Below are positions 41,337 to 49,908 of a stretch of 64,000 bases of DNA, in pieces. Source of the DNA: Salarchaeum sp. JOR-1. GTDB taxonomy: Archaea > Halobacteriota > Halobacteria > Halobacteriales > Halobacteriaceae. Position 1 is the first letter of the stretch; the number at the start of each line of letters is the position of its first letter. The stretch is from contig NZ_CP042241.1 of the NCBI RefSeq assembly GCF_007833275.1, forward strand, positions 744,001 through 808,000, read 5' to 3'. The translations under genes and the position numbers were made by a program. The notes under the pieces were generated by a model. The model was not told the origin of the DNA, did no database searches, and saw nothing but the letters and a program-made list of their open reading frames with translations.

Positions 41337-41984
41337 GTGCCCACCTTCAGCGCGCTGGCGACGGCGGCGTACTGTCCGCGCCAGCTCTACTATCGGCGAC
41401 GCGACCCGCCCGACGGACTGCCGGCGGCGGCCGAGCGCGCGTCCGCCCTCTCCGGGCGATACCCCGAGTTCCTCGTCGCGTCGGACACCGCCCTCCGGAC
41501 GTTCGACCTCGCGGTCGACCCCGGAACCTACCGACGGCGGCTCGACGCGCTCAGCGAACGCGACTGCTGGCAGACCCTCACTGACCCGCCCGAGCGCGAC
41601 GTGCTCGTCGAGGGGAGAGACTGCCGGGGGAACGTGCAGAAAGTCGGGTACGATCCGCTCCGGCCGGTGCTCGTCTCGCCCGGCGACCCCGCGGACAGCG
41701 GCGTGTGGGAGCCACAGCGGGTGCGTGCGGTCGCGGCGGCGCTCGCGCTCGCGTGGCGCGAACGGACGCCCGTCGAGTCGGCGCTCGTCGAGTACCCCCG
41801 GCACGGCGTCGTCCGGGAAGTCCGACTCACCGCGGGGAATCGCGCGCTCTACCGCCGCACGCTCCGCGCCGTCGAGGGACTGGACGGGCCGCCGCCCCGC
41901 CTGCGCGACACCGCGCGCTGCGGGAGTTGCGACTACCGAGCGGAGTGCGGGACGAAAACGAGGAGCCTACGCTCGCTCCTCTAG
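41337..41984 (+). CDS. Stand-alone Cas4-like Fe-S protein
   Basis: The 215-residue protein has the Cas4/AddB-type cluster cysteines: one N-terminal in ALATAAYCPRQLYYRRRD and three C-terminal in CGSCDYRAECG. In between, GYDPLRPVLVSPGD and VESALVEYPRHGVVREVRLT resemble the PD-(D/E)XK strand region, but a clear D-x-E-x-K motif is hard to see, so nuclease activity is doubtful. There is no CRISPR array or other cas gene in this window. Such orphan Cas4-like proteins are widespread in haloarchaea. The start is GTG 41337. Its 3' end overlaps tsaC by 18 bases. Confidence 0.75.
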   Translation: MPTFSALATAAYCPRQLYYRRRDPPDGLPAAAERASALSGRYPEFLVASDTALRTFDLAVDPGTYRRRLDALSERDCWQTLTDPPERDVLVEGRDCRGNVQKVGYDPLRPVLVSPGDPADSGVWEPQRVRAVAAALALAWRERTPVESALVEYPRHGVVREVRLTAGNRALYRRTLRAVEGLDGPPPRLRDTARCGSCDYRAECGTKTRSLRSLL

Positions 41985-42548
41985 CCAGGTGTCGATTCGG
42001 TCGGCGTCCCGGCCGCGGCGGTGGATCACGCCCGCGTCCGCGTCCACGACCGTGCTCTCCCCGCCCTCGGTCTCCCCGCCGTCCAGCACCACGCGGGCGG
42101 CGTCCCTGATCTCGGGGTCGAGGTCGGTGGCCCGCCGGGCGTTCGAGCGGCCGCTCCGGTTCGCGCTCGTCGCCGTCACCGGCCCCGCCGAGTCGAGGAA
42201 GTCGAGCGCTAGCTCGTGGTCGGGCACGCGAACACCCACCGTCGGTTTCCCGCCGGTGAGCGCGTCCGGGACGGCATCGCGCTTCTCGCAGACCACGGTC
42301 ACCGCGCCCGGGAGGAACTCGCGCATGAACGCCTCCTCGCGCTCGCTCGCGTTCACGTAGTCGAGCGCGGCGTCCACGCTCCCGACGCCCATCGACAGCG
42401 GCTTCGAGCGGTCGCGGCCCTTCGCCGCGAACACGCGCTCTATCGCGTCGGCGTCGAGGGCGTCGCCCGCGAGGCCGTAGACGGTGTCCGTCGGGTAGAC
42501 GACGAGGCCCCCGTCCTCGATGGCGGTGGTGGCGTCCGCGAGCGACAT
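41967..42548 (-). CDS. tsaC: L-threonylcarbamoyladenylate synthase (Sua5/YrdC)
   Basis: 193 residues with the YrdC fold: GGLVVYPTDTVYGLAGDALD, the basic site KGRDRSKPLSMGVGS and later VCEKRDAVPDALTGGKPTVG, VGVRVPDHELALDFLD and ATSANRSGRS. It makes threonylcarbamoyl-AMP for tRNA t6A37. This is the short TsaC form without the Sua5 C-terminal domain. It directly follows the redoxin gene (one base between frames). Confidence 0.9.
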   Translation of the reverse strand: MSLADATTAIEDGGLVVYPTDTVYGLAGDALDADAIERVFAAKGRDRSKPLSMGVGSVDAALDYVNASEREEAFMREFLPGAVTVVCEKRDAVPDALTGGKPTVGVRVPDHELALDFLDSAGPVTATSANRSGRSNARRATDLDPEIRDAARVVLDGGETEGGESTVVDADAGVIHRRGRDADRIDTWLEERA

Positions 42549-43058
42549 CTACAGGTCGTCGACCGCGGCCTCGATCTCGTCGTAGTCCGGGAAGTCGGGC
42601 CACTCCTCGGCGACCCACGCGTACGTCACGGTTCCGTCCTGGTCGATGACGTACACCGCGGGACGCGGTTCCTCGACGCCCGTCATGCCGTCGAGGTCGT
42701 GCTCGATACCGTACTTGCGCGCCACGTCGTTCGCGGGGTCGCTGAACAGCGCGTACTGCTCGATGCCGCGCTCCTCGATGGTTCGCTTGTGCTCGTACGG
42801 CGACGAGATGGAGAGGCCGACGACCTGCACGCCGTGCTGTTCGAGTTCTCGCTCGGAGAGCTCCTGCCACGCGTACGTCGCCGGGAACGCGCCGTCCATC
42901 GAGTGGAACACGAGCACTACCGGGGACTCGTCGAGGAGATCCGTGAGCGATGTGTCCTCCCAGTACTCGTCGTTCACGAGCGGGCGCGTGAAGTTCGGCG
43001 CGTGCTCGCCCGCCTCCACGTGGTCGGCCTCGGGGAGGCTCACGACGTCGAAATCCAT
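42549..43058 (-). CDS. Peroxiredoxin-like (AhpC/TSA-fold) protein lacking cysteine
   Basis: 169 residues with the redoxin fold: VEAGEHAPNFTRPLVNDEYW, VVLVFHSMDGAFPATYAWQE, VVGLSISSPYEHKRTIEERG and AVYVIDQDGTVTYAWVAEEW. In active peroxiredoxins the second segment contains P-x-x-x-T-x-x-C; here Ser/Met/Asp/Ala stand there, and the whole protein has no Cys at all. It is therefore unlikely to be a thiol peroxidase. Its start overlaps the stop of the glutaredoxin-like gene, so the two are coupled. A binding or chaperone role is possible (inference). Confidence 0.8.
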   Translation of the reverse strand: MDFDVVSLPEADHVEAGEHAPNFTRPLVNDEYWEDTSLTDLLDESPVVLVFHSMDGAFPATYAWQELSERELEQHGVQVVGLSISSPYEHKRTIEERGIEQYALFSDPANDVARKYGIEHDLDGMTGVEEPRPAVYVIDQDGTVTYAWVAEEWPDFPDYDEIEAAVDDL

Positions 43059-43354
43059 CAGTTCTCACCCCCCTCGCCGTACGTCCGGTCGAGGTACTGG
43101 ACGATGTTTCCGGACTCCGCCATCGCGACGCCCGTGTTCTCGTCGATGATAGCGGGGACGGTGCGCGCGCCGACGACGCGCTTTACGGCGTCGCGCTCCG
43201 AGTGCAGGGGTTCGACGAACCGGGAGTGGTAGTCGATGTCGTACTCGTCGAGTTTGCGCACCACGCGCTCACAGAACGGACACGCCTGCAATCGGTAGAG
43301 CAGCACCTCGGCGTCCGCGCTCTCCGGTTTCGGCGTTGCTTCGCTCGCGCTCAT
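43058..43354 (-). CDS. Glutaredoxin / GST N-terminal-like protein
   Basis: 98 residues with the thioredoxin-fold active site LYRLQACPFCERVVRKLDEY (CPFC near residue 27), the cis-Pro in GARTVPAIIDENTGVAMAES and the GST-type SGNIVQYLDRTYG. Haloarchaeal glutaredoxin-like proteins probably use gamma-glutamylcysteine or thioredoxin systems rather than glutathione. ATG 43354 removes an Arg-rich upstream extension. It is coupled to the cysteine-free redoxin. Confidence 0.85.
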   Translation of the reverse strand: MSASEATPKPESADAEVLLYRLQACPFCERVVRKLDEYDIDYHSRFVEPLHSERDAVKRVVGARTVPAIIDENTGVAMAESGNIVQYLDRTYGEGGEN

Positions 43355-43414
43355 ACCTCTCCGTTCGGTCGAACCCGGCGTAAACGTGTTGCCCGCGGCA
43401 CGCAGGGGGTAACG

Positions 43415-43420
43415 TTTAAT
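43415..43420 (+). promoter_or_regulatory. TATA-like box of the CNNM/CorC gene
   Basis: TTTAAT, 27 bases before GTG 43448, supports a leaderless transcript and this GTG as the start. Confidence 0.45.
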
Positions 43421-43447
43421 CGGCCGCGGACGAAACCCACGACTATT

Positions 43448-44809
43448 GTGGGTTTGTCTCCGGTACTGACACCGCTGGTGTTCGGCGTGACACTCGGGAC
43501 TGATACGTACGCCGCGCTCGGCGTGGTTGCGATAATCGTCCTGATGGCGCTGTCGGCGTTCTTCTCGTCCTCCGAGATAGCGATGTTCTCCATCGCCCGT
43601 CACCGAATCGACGCGCTACGCGAGGACGGTGTTCCCGGGGCGGAAGCCGTGGCCGACCTCAAGGAGGATCCGCACCGCCTTCTCGTGACGATTCTCGTCG
43701 GGAACAACCTCGTGAACATCGCGATGTCCTCGCTCGCAACCGCCCTCGTCGGGATGTACGTCACGAACTCGGGAGTCGCAGTGCTCGTTTCGACGTTCGG
43801 CGTCACGGCGCTCGTCCTGCTGTTCGGGGAGTCCGGCCCGAAGTCGTACGCGGTCGAACACACGGAGTCGTGGTCGCTCCGCGTCGCGCCGTTCCTCAAG
43901 CTCTCCGAACGCGTCCTCTACCCGCTCGTCGTCACGTTCGACTACCTCACGCGGCTCGTCAACCGCGTCACGGGCGGGCGCGCCGCAATCGAGACCTCGT
44001 ACGTGTCCCGGGACGAGATTCAGGAGATGATCAAGACCGGGGAGCGCGAGGGCGTCATCGAGGAGGAAGAACGGGAGATGCTCCAGCGCATCTTCCGGTT
44101 CAACAACACCATCGCGAAGGAGGTGATGACGCCGCGCCTCGACGTGGACGCGGTTCCGAAGGACGCGTCCGTCGACGAGGCGATTCAGACGTGCGTGCAG
44201 TCCGGCCACGAGCGCCTCCCGATCTACGAGGGAAGCCTCGACAACGTCATCGGGGTCGTCGCGCTCCGCGACCTCGTCCGCCAGCACGTCTACGGCGAGG
44301 GCGACGACGTGGTGCTCTCCGACCTCCTCGAACCGACCCTGCACGTCCCCGAGTCGAAGAACGTCGACGAACTACTACAGGAGATGCAGGAGGAGCGGGT
44401 CGGTATGGTCGTCGTGCTGGACGAGTTCGGCACGACTGAAGGACTCATCACGACTGAGGATCTCATCGAGGAGATCGTCGGCGAGATCCTCGAAGGAGAG
44501 GAGGAAAAGCCCGTGACGTTCGTTGACGACGACTCCGTGCTCGTGCGGGGCGAGGTGAACATCGACGAGGTGAACGACGCGCTCGGTATCGAACTCCCCG
44601 AGGGCGAGGAGTTCGAGACCATCGCTGGCTTCATCTTCAATCGCGCGGGCCGACTCGTGGAGGAGGGTGAGACGTTCGACTACGAGGGCGTCGAACTCTG
44701 CGCGGAGACGGTGGAGAACACTCGCATCATGAAGGCGCGCGTCTCCCGTGTCGAGGAACCCGACGACGACGCTGAGTCGCTCGAAACCGAGGCCGAACAA
44801 GACGCCTAG
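43448..44809 (+). CDS. CNNM/CorC-type membrane protein (DUF21 + CBS pair + CorC_HlyC)
   Basis: 453 residues: a DUF21 transmembrane domain (about 1-190, VIVLMALSAFFSSSEIAMFS; ILVGNNLVNIAMSSLATAL), two CBS domains (VMTPRLDVDAVPKDASVDEA; GVVALRDLVRQHVYGEG ... EERVGMVVVLDEFGTTEGLI) and a CorC_HlyC C-terminal domain (LVRGEVNIDEVNDALGIEL). The family exports or regulates Mg2+/Co2+ and is often annotated as hemolysin. The start GTG 43448 is supported by the TATA box and by loss of charged residues upstream. It converges with the PiT gene by four bases. Confidence 0.9.
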   Translation: MGLSPVLTPLVFGVTLGTDTYAALGVVAIIVLMALSAFFSSSEIAMFSIARHRIDALREDGVPGAEAVADLKEDPHRLLVTILVGNNLVNIAMSSLATALVGMYVTNSGVAVLVSTFGVTALVLLFGESGPKSYAVEHTESWSLRVAPFLKLSERVLYPLVVTFDYLTRLVNRVTGGRAAIETSYVSRDEIQEMIKTGEREGVIEEEEREMLQRIFRFNNTIAKEVMTPRLDVDAVPKDASVDEAIQTCVQSGHERLPIYEGSLDNVIGVVALRDLVRQHVYGEGDDVVLSDLLEPTLHVPESKNVDELLQEMQEERVGMVVVLDEFGTTEGLITTEDLIEEIVGEILEGEEEKPVTFVDDDSVLVRGEVNIDEVNDALGIELPEGEEFETIAGFIFNRAGRLVEEGETFDYEGVELCAETVENTRIMKARVSRVEEPDDDAESLETEAEQDA

Positions 44810-45963
44810 ATGACGGCGTCGACACCGAGGTACGCGCCGTAGCTCGCGGCGAGCGCGAGACCGAGCGACCCGACCCACGCGAGCACGGTGAACACCATTT
44901 TCCGCTTGCTCACGCCGCCGCCCGCGCCCGTCGCGGCGTATCCGCTGCCGACGATGGCTGAGACGATGATCTCGTTGAAGGAGACGGGGATGCCGAAGAA
45001 CACGGCGACCTGTGCGATGGCGAAACTCGGGATGAGCGCCGCGATACTGCGGCGCGGGCCGAGGCTGGAGTAGTCCTGGCTGAGCGCTTTTATCATTCGG
45101 GGTGCGCCGGTCCACGACCCGGCGAGCAGTCCGATGCCGCCGCCGACGAGCACGTACGTGATGGGGACGTCCCCGCCGACGAGCGGGAGGAGCGGGCCGA
45201 CCGCGAGGCCGACCTGACTGCCGCCGGCGCTGAACGCGACGAGGCTGCCGAGCGCGAGGAGGAAGCGGCGCTGGCCGCGCGCGCGATTCCGGCTGATTTC
45301 GCGGTAGAGCGCCAGTGCGACGAGCGCGGCGACGCCCATCGAAACGGCGGCGCGACCCGGGAGTCCGGGCGTGACTGCGGCGGAGAGCGACCGGCTCACG
45401 CCGCTCGGACCGAGGAAGACGAACTTCACGTTCGCGACGATGACGCCGACGACGCCGCCAAGGACGGAGATGACGACGCGGTCACGGTCGAGGCCGCGGA
45501 GCGCCCGCGCGGTGGCGTACGCGATGCCGCCGCCGACGAACGGCACGAGCACCCAGAGCGTCGCTATCTGCTGATACTTCGCCCACGCGGGACTGCCGCC
45601 CATCGCGAGGCCCGTGCCGACGACCGCGCCCGTGACGGTGAACGCGGTGGCGATGGGGTAGCCCGTGAACACGCCGACTGCGACGAGCACCGCGGCGATG
45701 GTGAGCGCGATGACCGCCGCCGTCGGCGAGAGCGACTGCCCGATGATGAGGTCTTGGCCCACGGCTTCGCTCACGTTCTTGCCCTGGAACACCGCGCCGG
45801 CGAATCCGAGGATACCGACCAGGAACCCCGCGCGCATCACCGGAATCGCGTTCGCACCGACCGCTGGCGCGAACGGCGTCGACCCAGACGAGCCTGCGCC
45901 GATAGCCCACGCCATGAAGAGGCTCGCGACGGCGGCGACGACCAGAACGGCGAGACCTGCCAT
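44806..45963 (-). CDS. PiT-family inorganic phosphate permease (first)
   Basis: 385 residues, about ten TM helices, with the internal duplication of PiT: GAGSSGSTPFAPAVGANAIP and GFAGAVFQGKNVSEAVGQDL in the N half, and VAFSAGGSQVGLAVGPLLPL with IPVSFNEIIVSAIVGSGYAA in the C half. The canonical G-A-N-D-V-A-N has diverged. Phosphate or sulfate symport is likely. A related but distinct permease is encoded at 61895. It is 37 bases from the DUF5828-like gene upstream on the same strand. Confidence 0.85.
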   Translation of the reverse strand: MAGLAVLVVAAVASLFMAWAIGAGSSGSTPFAPAVGANAIPVMRAGFLVGILGFAGAVFQGKNVSEAVGQDLIIGQSLSPTAAVIALTIAAVLVAVGVFTGYPIATAFTVTGAVVGTGLAMGGSPAWAKYQQIATLWVLVPFVGGGIAYATARALRGLDRDRVVISVLGGVVGVIVANVKFVFLGPSGVSRSLSAAVTPGLPGRAAVSMGVAALVALALYREISRNRARGQRRFLLALGSLVAFSAGGSQVGLAVGPLLPLVGGDVPITYVLVGGGIGLLAGSWTGAPRMIKALSQDYSSLGPRRSIAALIPSFAIAQVAVFFGIPVSFNEIIVSAIVGSGYAATGAGGGVSKRKMVFTVLAWVGSLGLALAASYGAYLGVDAVI

Positions 45964-46000
45964 ACGCGTCCGTGTGGCGGCCGCGGCTTGAGGGTGTCGC

Positions 46001-46678
46001 TTAGTTGGTCGTCGGATTCGTGTCCGCGTCCGTCTCCGGGAGTTCGACGCCCTCTGCGGCCGCGACGGACTCCACGTCCTTCTCCGCGTCCACGTGCCAG
46101 CGCTCGACGTCCTCCTTGTAGGATTCGAGGTACTCGCGCACCGCGTCCTTCAGGTCGTCGTCGTTCACGTTCACCTCGAACACGAACTCCTCCTGCGAGC
46201 GCACGTACCGGACGTTCGCGCTCACGAGGTCGTTGTCGAAGTAGTAGGGCGCGATCTGCGTCATCACTTTCCGGTACACCGTGTTCTCGATGGTTCGCAG
46301 GGCCTTCCGACCTGCCGTGTCGGCGGCGCGCGCCACGTAGTCGATGGAGTCCTGCCACTTCGACACCGCGCCGTCCACGTCGTCCTCTCCGAGTTTCTCG
46401 TAGGACTCCGTCAGGCGATCGCCCGCCGACCCGAGGTCGTCGTCCGCGGATCGCCCCGCGCGCTCGCCCTCGCCCTCGCGGACGCTCGCCTGTTCGGCGG
46501 TCTTCTCTGACACCTCCTCGTCGATGCGTTCGTGCGCCTTCGGCCGCCACTCGTCCCACGCCGCCAGCGCGTCCGAATCGACCCCCGCCTCACGCAGCGC
46601 GTACGTCACGCGCTCGCCGTGCTCGACGATCTCGCCCCAGTCACCCCGAACCTTGAACCCGGAGATACTCTCTTCCAT
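46001..46678 (-). CDS. Conserved haloarchaeal protein (DUF5828-like)
   Basis: The 225-residue acidic protein starts MEESISGFKVRGDWGEIVEH and has a helical middle (DRLTESYEKLGEDDVDGAVS) and a beta/alpha region (IENTVYRKVMTQIAPYYFDN; SQEEFVFEVNVNDDDLKDAV). It matches my memory of the DUF5828 family, found across haloarchaea, with unknown role. ATG 46678 is chosen because the upstream residues look non-coding. It precedes the PiT gene on the same strand. Confidence 0.7.
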   Translation of the reverse strand: MEESISGFKVRGDWGEIVEHGERVTYALREAGVDSDALAAWDEWRPKAHERIDEEVSEKTAEQASVREGEGERAGRSADDDLGSAGDRLTESYEKLGEDDVDGAVSKWQDSIDYVARAADTAGRKALRTIENTVYRKVMTQIAPYYFDNDLVSANVRYVRSQEEFVFEVNVNDDDLKDAVREYLESYKEDVERWHVDAEKDVESVAAAEGVELPETDADTNPTTN

Positions 46679-46716
46679 CGCGGTTACGACACGTACTTTC
46701 CGAACGGGCTTACGTG

Positions 46717-46929
46717 TTACCGATGTGAGTACGTGACGCGTGTCGCCCACTCGTTCAGGCGCTCCTTCACCGCGGCGAGCGTGCGCACGTGTCCGGAGAC
46801 CGAGCGGAGGTCGTCCTCGTCCACCTCGATCCGTTCGCCCTCGTAGGGGTCGCTGTCGGCGTCGGCGGCGTCAGTCACGGTCGTTATGGCGCACCGGCCG
46901 CACGCCTCGACGTCGTCGTTTCCGCCCAT
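46717..46929 (-). CDS. 70-residue hypothetical protein with a CxxC
   Basis: MGGNDDVEACGRCAITTVTD, an acidic middle, then an amphipathic C-terminal helix (VSGHVRTLAAVKERLNEWAT). The single CGRC could be half a zinc site or a redox motif. ATG 46929 is used; a GTG three codons earlier is possible. It is transcribed with or separately from the DUF5828-like gene, 38 bases downstream. No family is recognised with confidence. Confidence 0.55.
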   Translation of the reverse strand: MGGNDDVEACGRCAITTVTDAADADSDPYEGERIEVDEDDLRSVSGHVRTLAAVKERLNEWATRVTYSHR

Positions 46930-47011
46930 GCTCGACACCTAGCGCTCGAACCGCATAAGAGTGTGGCACGAGCTAACAAGACATAAGGGCGTGTGCGGCG
47001 TTCTCCGGCGT

Positions 47012-47380
47012 ATGGAGTACCACGTCGTCGACCCCGCCGATATCTCCCCGACGCCGGATCGGCCCTCGGATCACCACGCCGTCTCCGACGCGCTCGGCCT
47101 CGAACGGATGGCGTTGAACGTCTACCGGGCTGAGCCGGGCGACCAGCTCCCGCTCGCCTACCACGTCCACGACGAACAGGAGGAGGCGTTCTACGTGCTC
47201 GACGGGACACTCCACGTCGAGACACCCGACGGCGAGCACGTCGTCGACACCGGCGAACTGTTCGTCGCGGAGCCGGAGAGCCCGCACCGCGCGTTCGTCC
47301 CCGCGGACGCCGATACCACCGTTCGCGCGCTCGCCGTCGGCGCACCCGCCGTGGACGACGTGCACCCCTACGAGGAATGA
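47012..47380 (+). CDS. Cupin-domain protein
   Basis: 122 residues forming one cupin barrel. Motif 1 is LAYHVHDEQEEAFYVLDGTL (two His, Glu and a later position for metal) and motif 2 is VAEPESPHRAFVPADADT (the last His). The metal is probably Mn, Fe or Zn. The catalytic role is unknown; many such small cupins are mannose-6-phosphate-isomerase-like or binding proteins. Its stop overlaps the next ATG (ATGA), linking it to the uncharacterised downstream protein. Confidence 0.85.
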   Translation: MEYHVVDPADISPTPDRPSDHHAVSDALGLERMALNVYRAEPGDQLPLAYHVHDEQEEAFYVLDGTLHVETPDGEHVVDTGELFVAEPESPHRAFVPADADTTVRALAVGAPAVDDVHPYEE

Positions 47381-47973
47381 CCGACACGGACACCGCTGAC
47401 GCGGACCCGCTCGCCGGCGTCCCCGACTGGGATGACGAGTACCTCGACCGCGTGAGCGACCGCCTCATGCACAACTACGACCTCCGGAAGGACGAGGACG
47501 TACAGGGCGAACGGTTCGACCTCGCGGGCGCGCTCCACGTCGAGAACCGGAAACAGCTCATCCACCCCTCCATTCGGTACGCGGAACACGACGCCCGCGA
47601 GTACGTGTTCGCGCGCCGCACCGACGCCGTCTCCGTCGAATCGGTCGACGCCCTCTCCGAGCTCGGTGAGGCGCTCGCCGACGAGTGGATCGACGCCGAC
47701 GAAGAACACTACGAGACCGGCTTCACGTTCGTCGTCGTTGCGCCCGAAATCCCCGGGGACGTTCGCGCGTTCGTGCGGTCGCACGGCGGCCGGACGCTCC
47801 TCAAGTACGGCTACTACGGCCGGTACGAGGTGAACCTCGTCGTCGTCGCTCCCGACCGCGAGGACGTGGTGGCGAGCGAGCACGCGGACGTCGCCTCGGC
47901 GTTCACGCTCTGGGACGTAGACGAAACCGAAGAAAGCGCCGTGCGGCGGTTGATTCAGCTGTTCCGCGGTTAG
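47377..47973 (+). CDS. Conserved haloarchaeal hypothetical protein
   Basis: 198 residues, acidic. The N half has DWDDEYLDRVSDRLMHNYDL and IHPSIRYAEHDAREYVFARR; the C half has ETGFTFVVVAPEIPGDVRAF and LLKYGYYGRYEVNLVVVAPD. The sequence is well ordered and alpha/beta, but I do not recognise a characterised family. Coupled to the cupin gene by ATGA; converges with cstA by four bases. A fixed cupin/this-protein pairing across genomes would suggest a shared pathway. Confidence 0.7.
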   Translation: MTDTDTADADPLAGVPDWDDEYLDRVSDRLMHNYDLRKDEDVQGERFDLAGALHVENRKQLIHPSIRYAEHDAREYVFARRTDAVSVESVDALSELGEALADEWIDADEEHYETGFTFVVVAPEIPGDVRAFVRSHGGRTLLKYGYYGRYEVNLVVVAPDREDVVASEHADVASAFTLWDVDETEESAVRRLIQLFRG

Positions 47974-49838
47974 TCGCCGTCCGCGTTCTCACCGCCGTCC
48001 GCGGCGGCGCGACCGGTTCGGTCTCGCGCCTGTTTGATGTTCGTGTACCCTTCTCGGACGACGTAGGCAGCGAGGCCGACGAGCACGAGTGCGAGCGCGA
48101 TTTGCACGACGACGGATATCGTCGCGACGGTTCCGTTGCTCGCCATCCACGCGTCGTTCAGGAGTTTCTCCTGGAGGTTGGTCACGAACGCCAGGTAGAA
48201 CAGCGCGAGTATGGTGACGACGGTCATCAGCGCCATCGGGACGCCCGTGCTGATGAGCTGCTTGCTCTTGTCCCAGTTCGCGATCCAGACCGTGCCGGCG
48301 AGGAGCGCGAGCGCGGCGAGCAGCTGGTTCGCACCGCCGAACAGCGGCCAGAGCGCCGACCACGACCCGCTCGCGACGAGAACGTACGCGAGCACGGACT
48401 GGACGCCGGCGTTCGCGTACCGGTTCGTCGCGGTCTTCTCCGCGCTGGTCTCCGGGGTGCCGATGATCTCGTCGAACATGTAACGCCCGAGGCGGAGCGC
48501 GGTGTCGGTGCTGGTGAGGAGGAAGCTCACCATCACGAGGGCCATGAACGGCGCGCCGAACGAGGCGGGGATCCCGAAGGTGGAGAGGATGATCCCGCCG
48601 CCGGTCGCGAAGTTCGGGAGCGCCAGGCCGATACCGCCGCCCGTCGGTGTCTGGAACGCGATGGCGAGCGTGGCGAGCGCGACCGTCGCGAGGAGGCCCT
48701 CACCGAGCATTCCGCCGTACCCGATGGCGCGCGCGTCGCTCTCCTTGTTGAGCTGTTTCGAGGTCGTTCCGGACGAGACGAGAGAGTGGAATCCGCTGAT
48801 CGTACCGCACGCGATGGTGACGAACAGAACCGGGAACAGCGGAAGCGGGCCGACGAGGTCGGTCGTCGTTCCGATCCCCCAGAACCCGTTCCAGGCGCTC
48901 ATGTTGATGGTGAGCGGTTCCGTGGCGCTGATGGCGCTGATGTTGAGCGCGCCGCCGACCGAGCCGACGATGATGGCGAGCAGTGCGCCGCCGACGCCCG
49001 CGTACAGCAGGAACGACGACAGGTAGTCCCGCGGCTGGAGGAGCATCCAGACCGGGAGCGTGCTCGCGACGAACGCGTACAGGATGACGACCGGCACCCA
49101 GCCGGCGATGTTCGCGTTCTGGCTGGCGGCGAGCGGCAGCCAGTCACCGCCACTTCCGAACAGGACGATGACGTCGCTCGCGAGTTCGGGGCGGCTGAAC
49201 AGCGCGATGGGGTACTGAATGCCGACCCAGACGCTCGCGAAGACAGCAGCGACGAACGCGACGGTTCCCGGGATAAATGGGAGGTCGAGCTGGTAGAGGT
49301 AGACCCCGAACACGAACGCGAGCGCGATGTAGAGCAGGCTCGCGGTCGCCGCGCTCGGGTACGCGTTGAACACGACGGCGACGACGAACGCGAACACGGC
49401 GACGACGAGGATGATGGTGAGGAACGCGAACCAGAGCAGGGCGTTCTTCCCGCCGTCCCCGACGTACTCGCCGATGATGCTCCCGATGGACTTCCCCTCG
49501 TGGCGGAGGCTTCCGCTGAGTGAGACGAAGTCGTGGACTGCTCCCATCAGGGGGTTGCCGATAGCGACCCAGAGCAGGGCGGGCACCCAGCCCCAGATGA
49601 CGCCGGCAGTGATGGGGCCGACGATGGGGGCGCCGCCCGCGATGCTCGAGTAGTGGTGGCCGAGCAGAACCGGTTTTTTCGACGGAACGTACTCCTGACC
49701 GTCTTCGTACTTGTGGGCTGGTGTTTCGCGTGAATCGTCGAGTTCGACGAAGTTCGCGAGGTACCGCGAGTACCCCAGGTAGCCCGCGCTGAACAGCACG
49801 AGTACCAGTAGCACCATCCAGACGACGCCAATTGCCAT
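47970..49838 (-). CDS. cstA: CstA-family carbon-starvation / pyruvate transporter
   Basis: 622 residues with some fifteen to sixteen hydrophobic segments. Signatures: LLGHHYSSIAGGAPIVGPIT, VHDFVSLSGSLRHEGKSIGS and VSSGTTSKQLNKESDARAIG. Bacterial CstA and BtsT import pyruvate or peptides under carbon limitation. The haloarchaeal substrate is not established. Position and a polar, acidic C-terminus are normal. It starts 70 bases from the divergently arranged ArsA-type gene region. Confidence 0.92.
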   Translation of the reverse strand: MAIGVVWMVLLVLVLFSAGYLGYSRYLANFVELDDSRETPAHKYEDGQEYVPSKKPVLLGHHYSSIAGGAPIVGPITAGVIWGWVPALLWVAIGNPLMGAVHDFVSLSGSLRHEGKSIGSIIGEYVGDGGKNALLWFAFLTIILVVAVFAFVVAVVFNAYPSAATASLLYIALAFVFGVYLYQLDLPFIPGTVAFVAAVFASVWVGIQYPIALFSRPELASDVIVLFGSGGDWLPLAASQNANIAGWVPVVILYAFVASTLPVWMLLQPRDYLSSFLLYAGVGGALLAIIVGSVGGALNISAISATEPLTINMSAWNGFWGIGTTTDLVGPLPLFPVLFVTIACGTISGFHSLVSSGTTSKQLNKESDARAIGYGGMLGEGLLATVALATLAIAFQTPTGGGIGLALPNFATGGGIILSTFGIPASFGAPFMALVMVSFLLTSTDTALRLGRYMFDEIIGTPETSAEKTATNRYANAGVQSVLAYVLVASGSWSALWPLFGGANQLLAALALLAGTVWIANWDKSKQLISTGVPMALMTVVTILALFYLAFVTNLQEKLLNDAWMASNGTVATISVVVQIALALVLVGLAAYVVREGYTNIKQARDRTGRAAADGGENADGD

Positions 49839-49908
49839 GATATCACCTCACACGTTCAACTGGCGGGACTTAAACGTTTCTTACTGTATTATAGGTTTTG
49901 TGGGGAGA

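Noticed and set aside
41337-41984. CRISPR-Cas locus around the Cas4-like gene
   Set aside because: No direct-repeat array and no other cas gene within the window.
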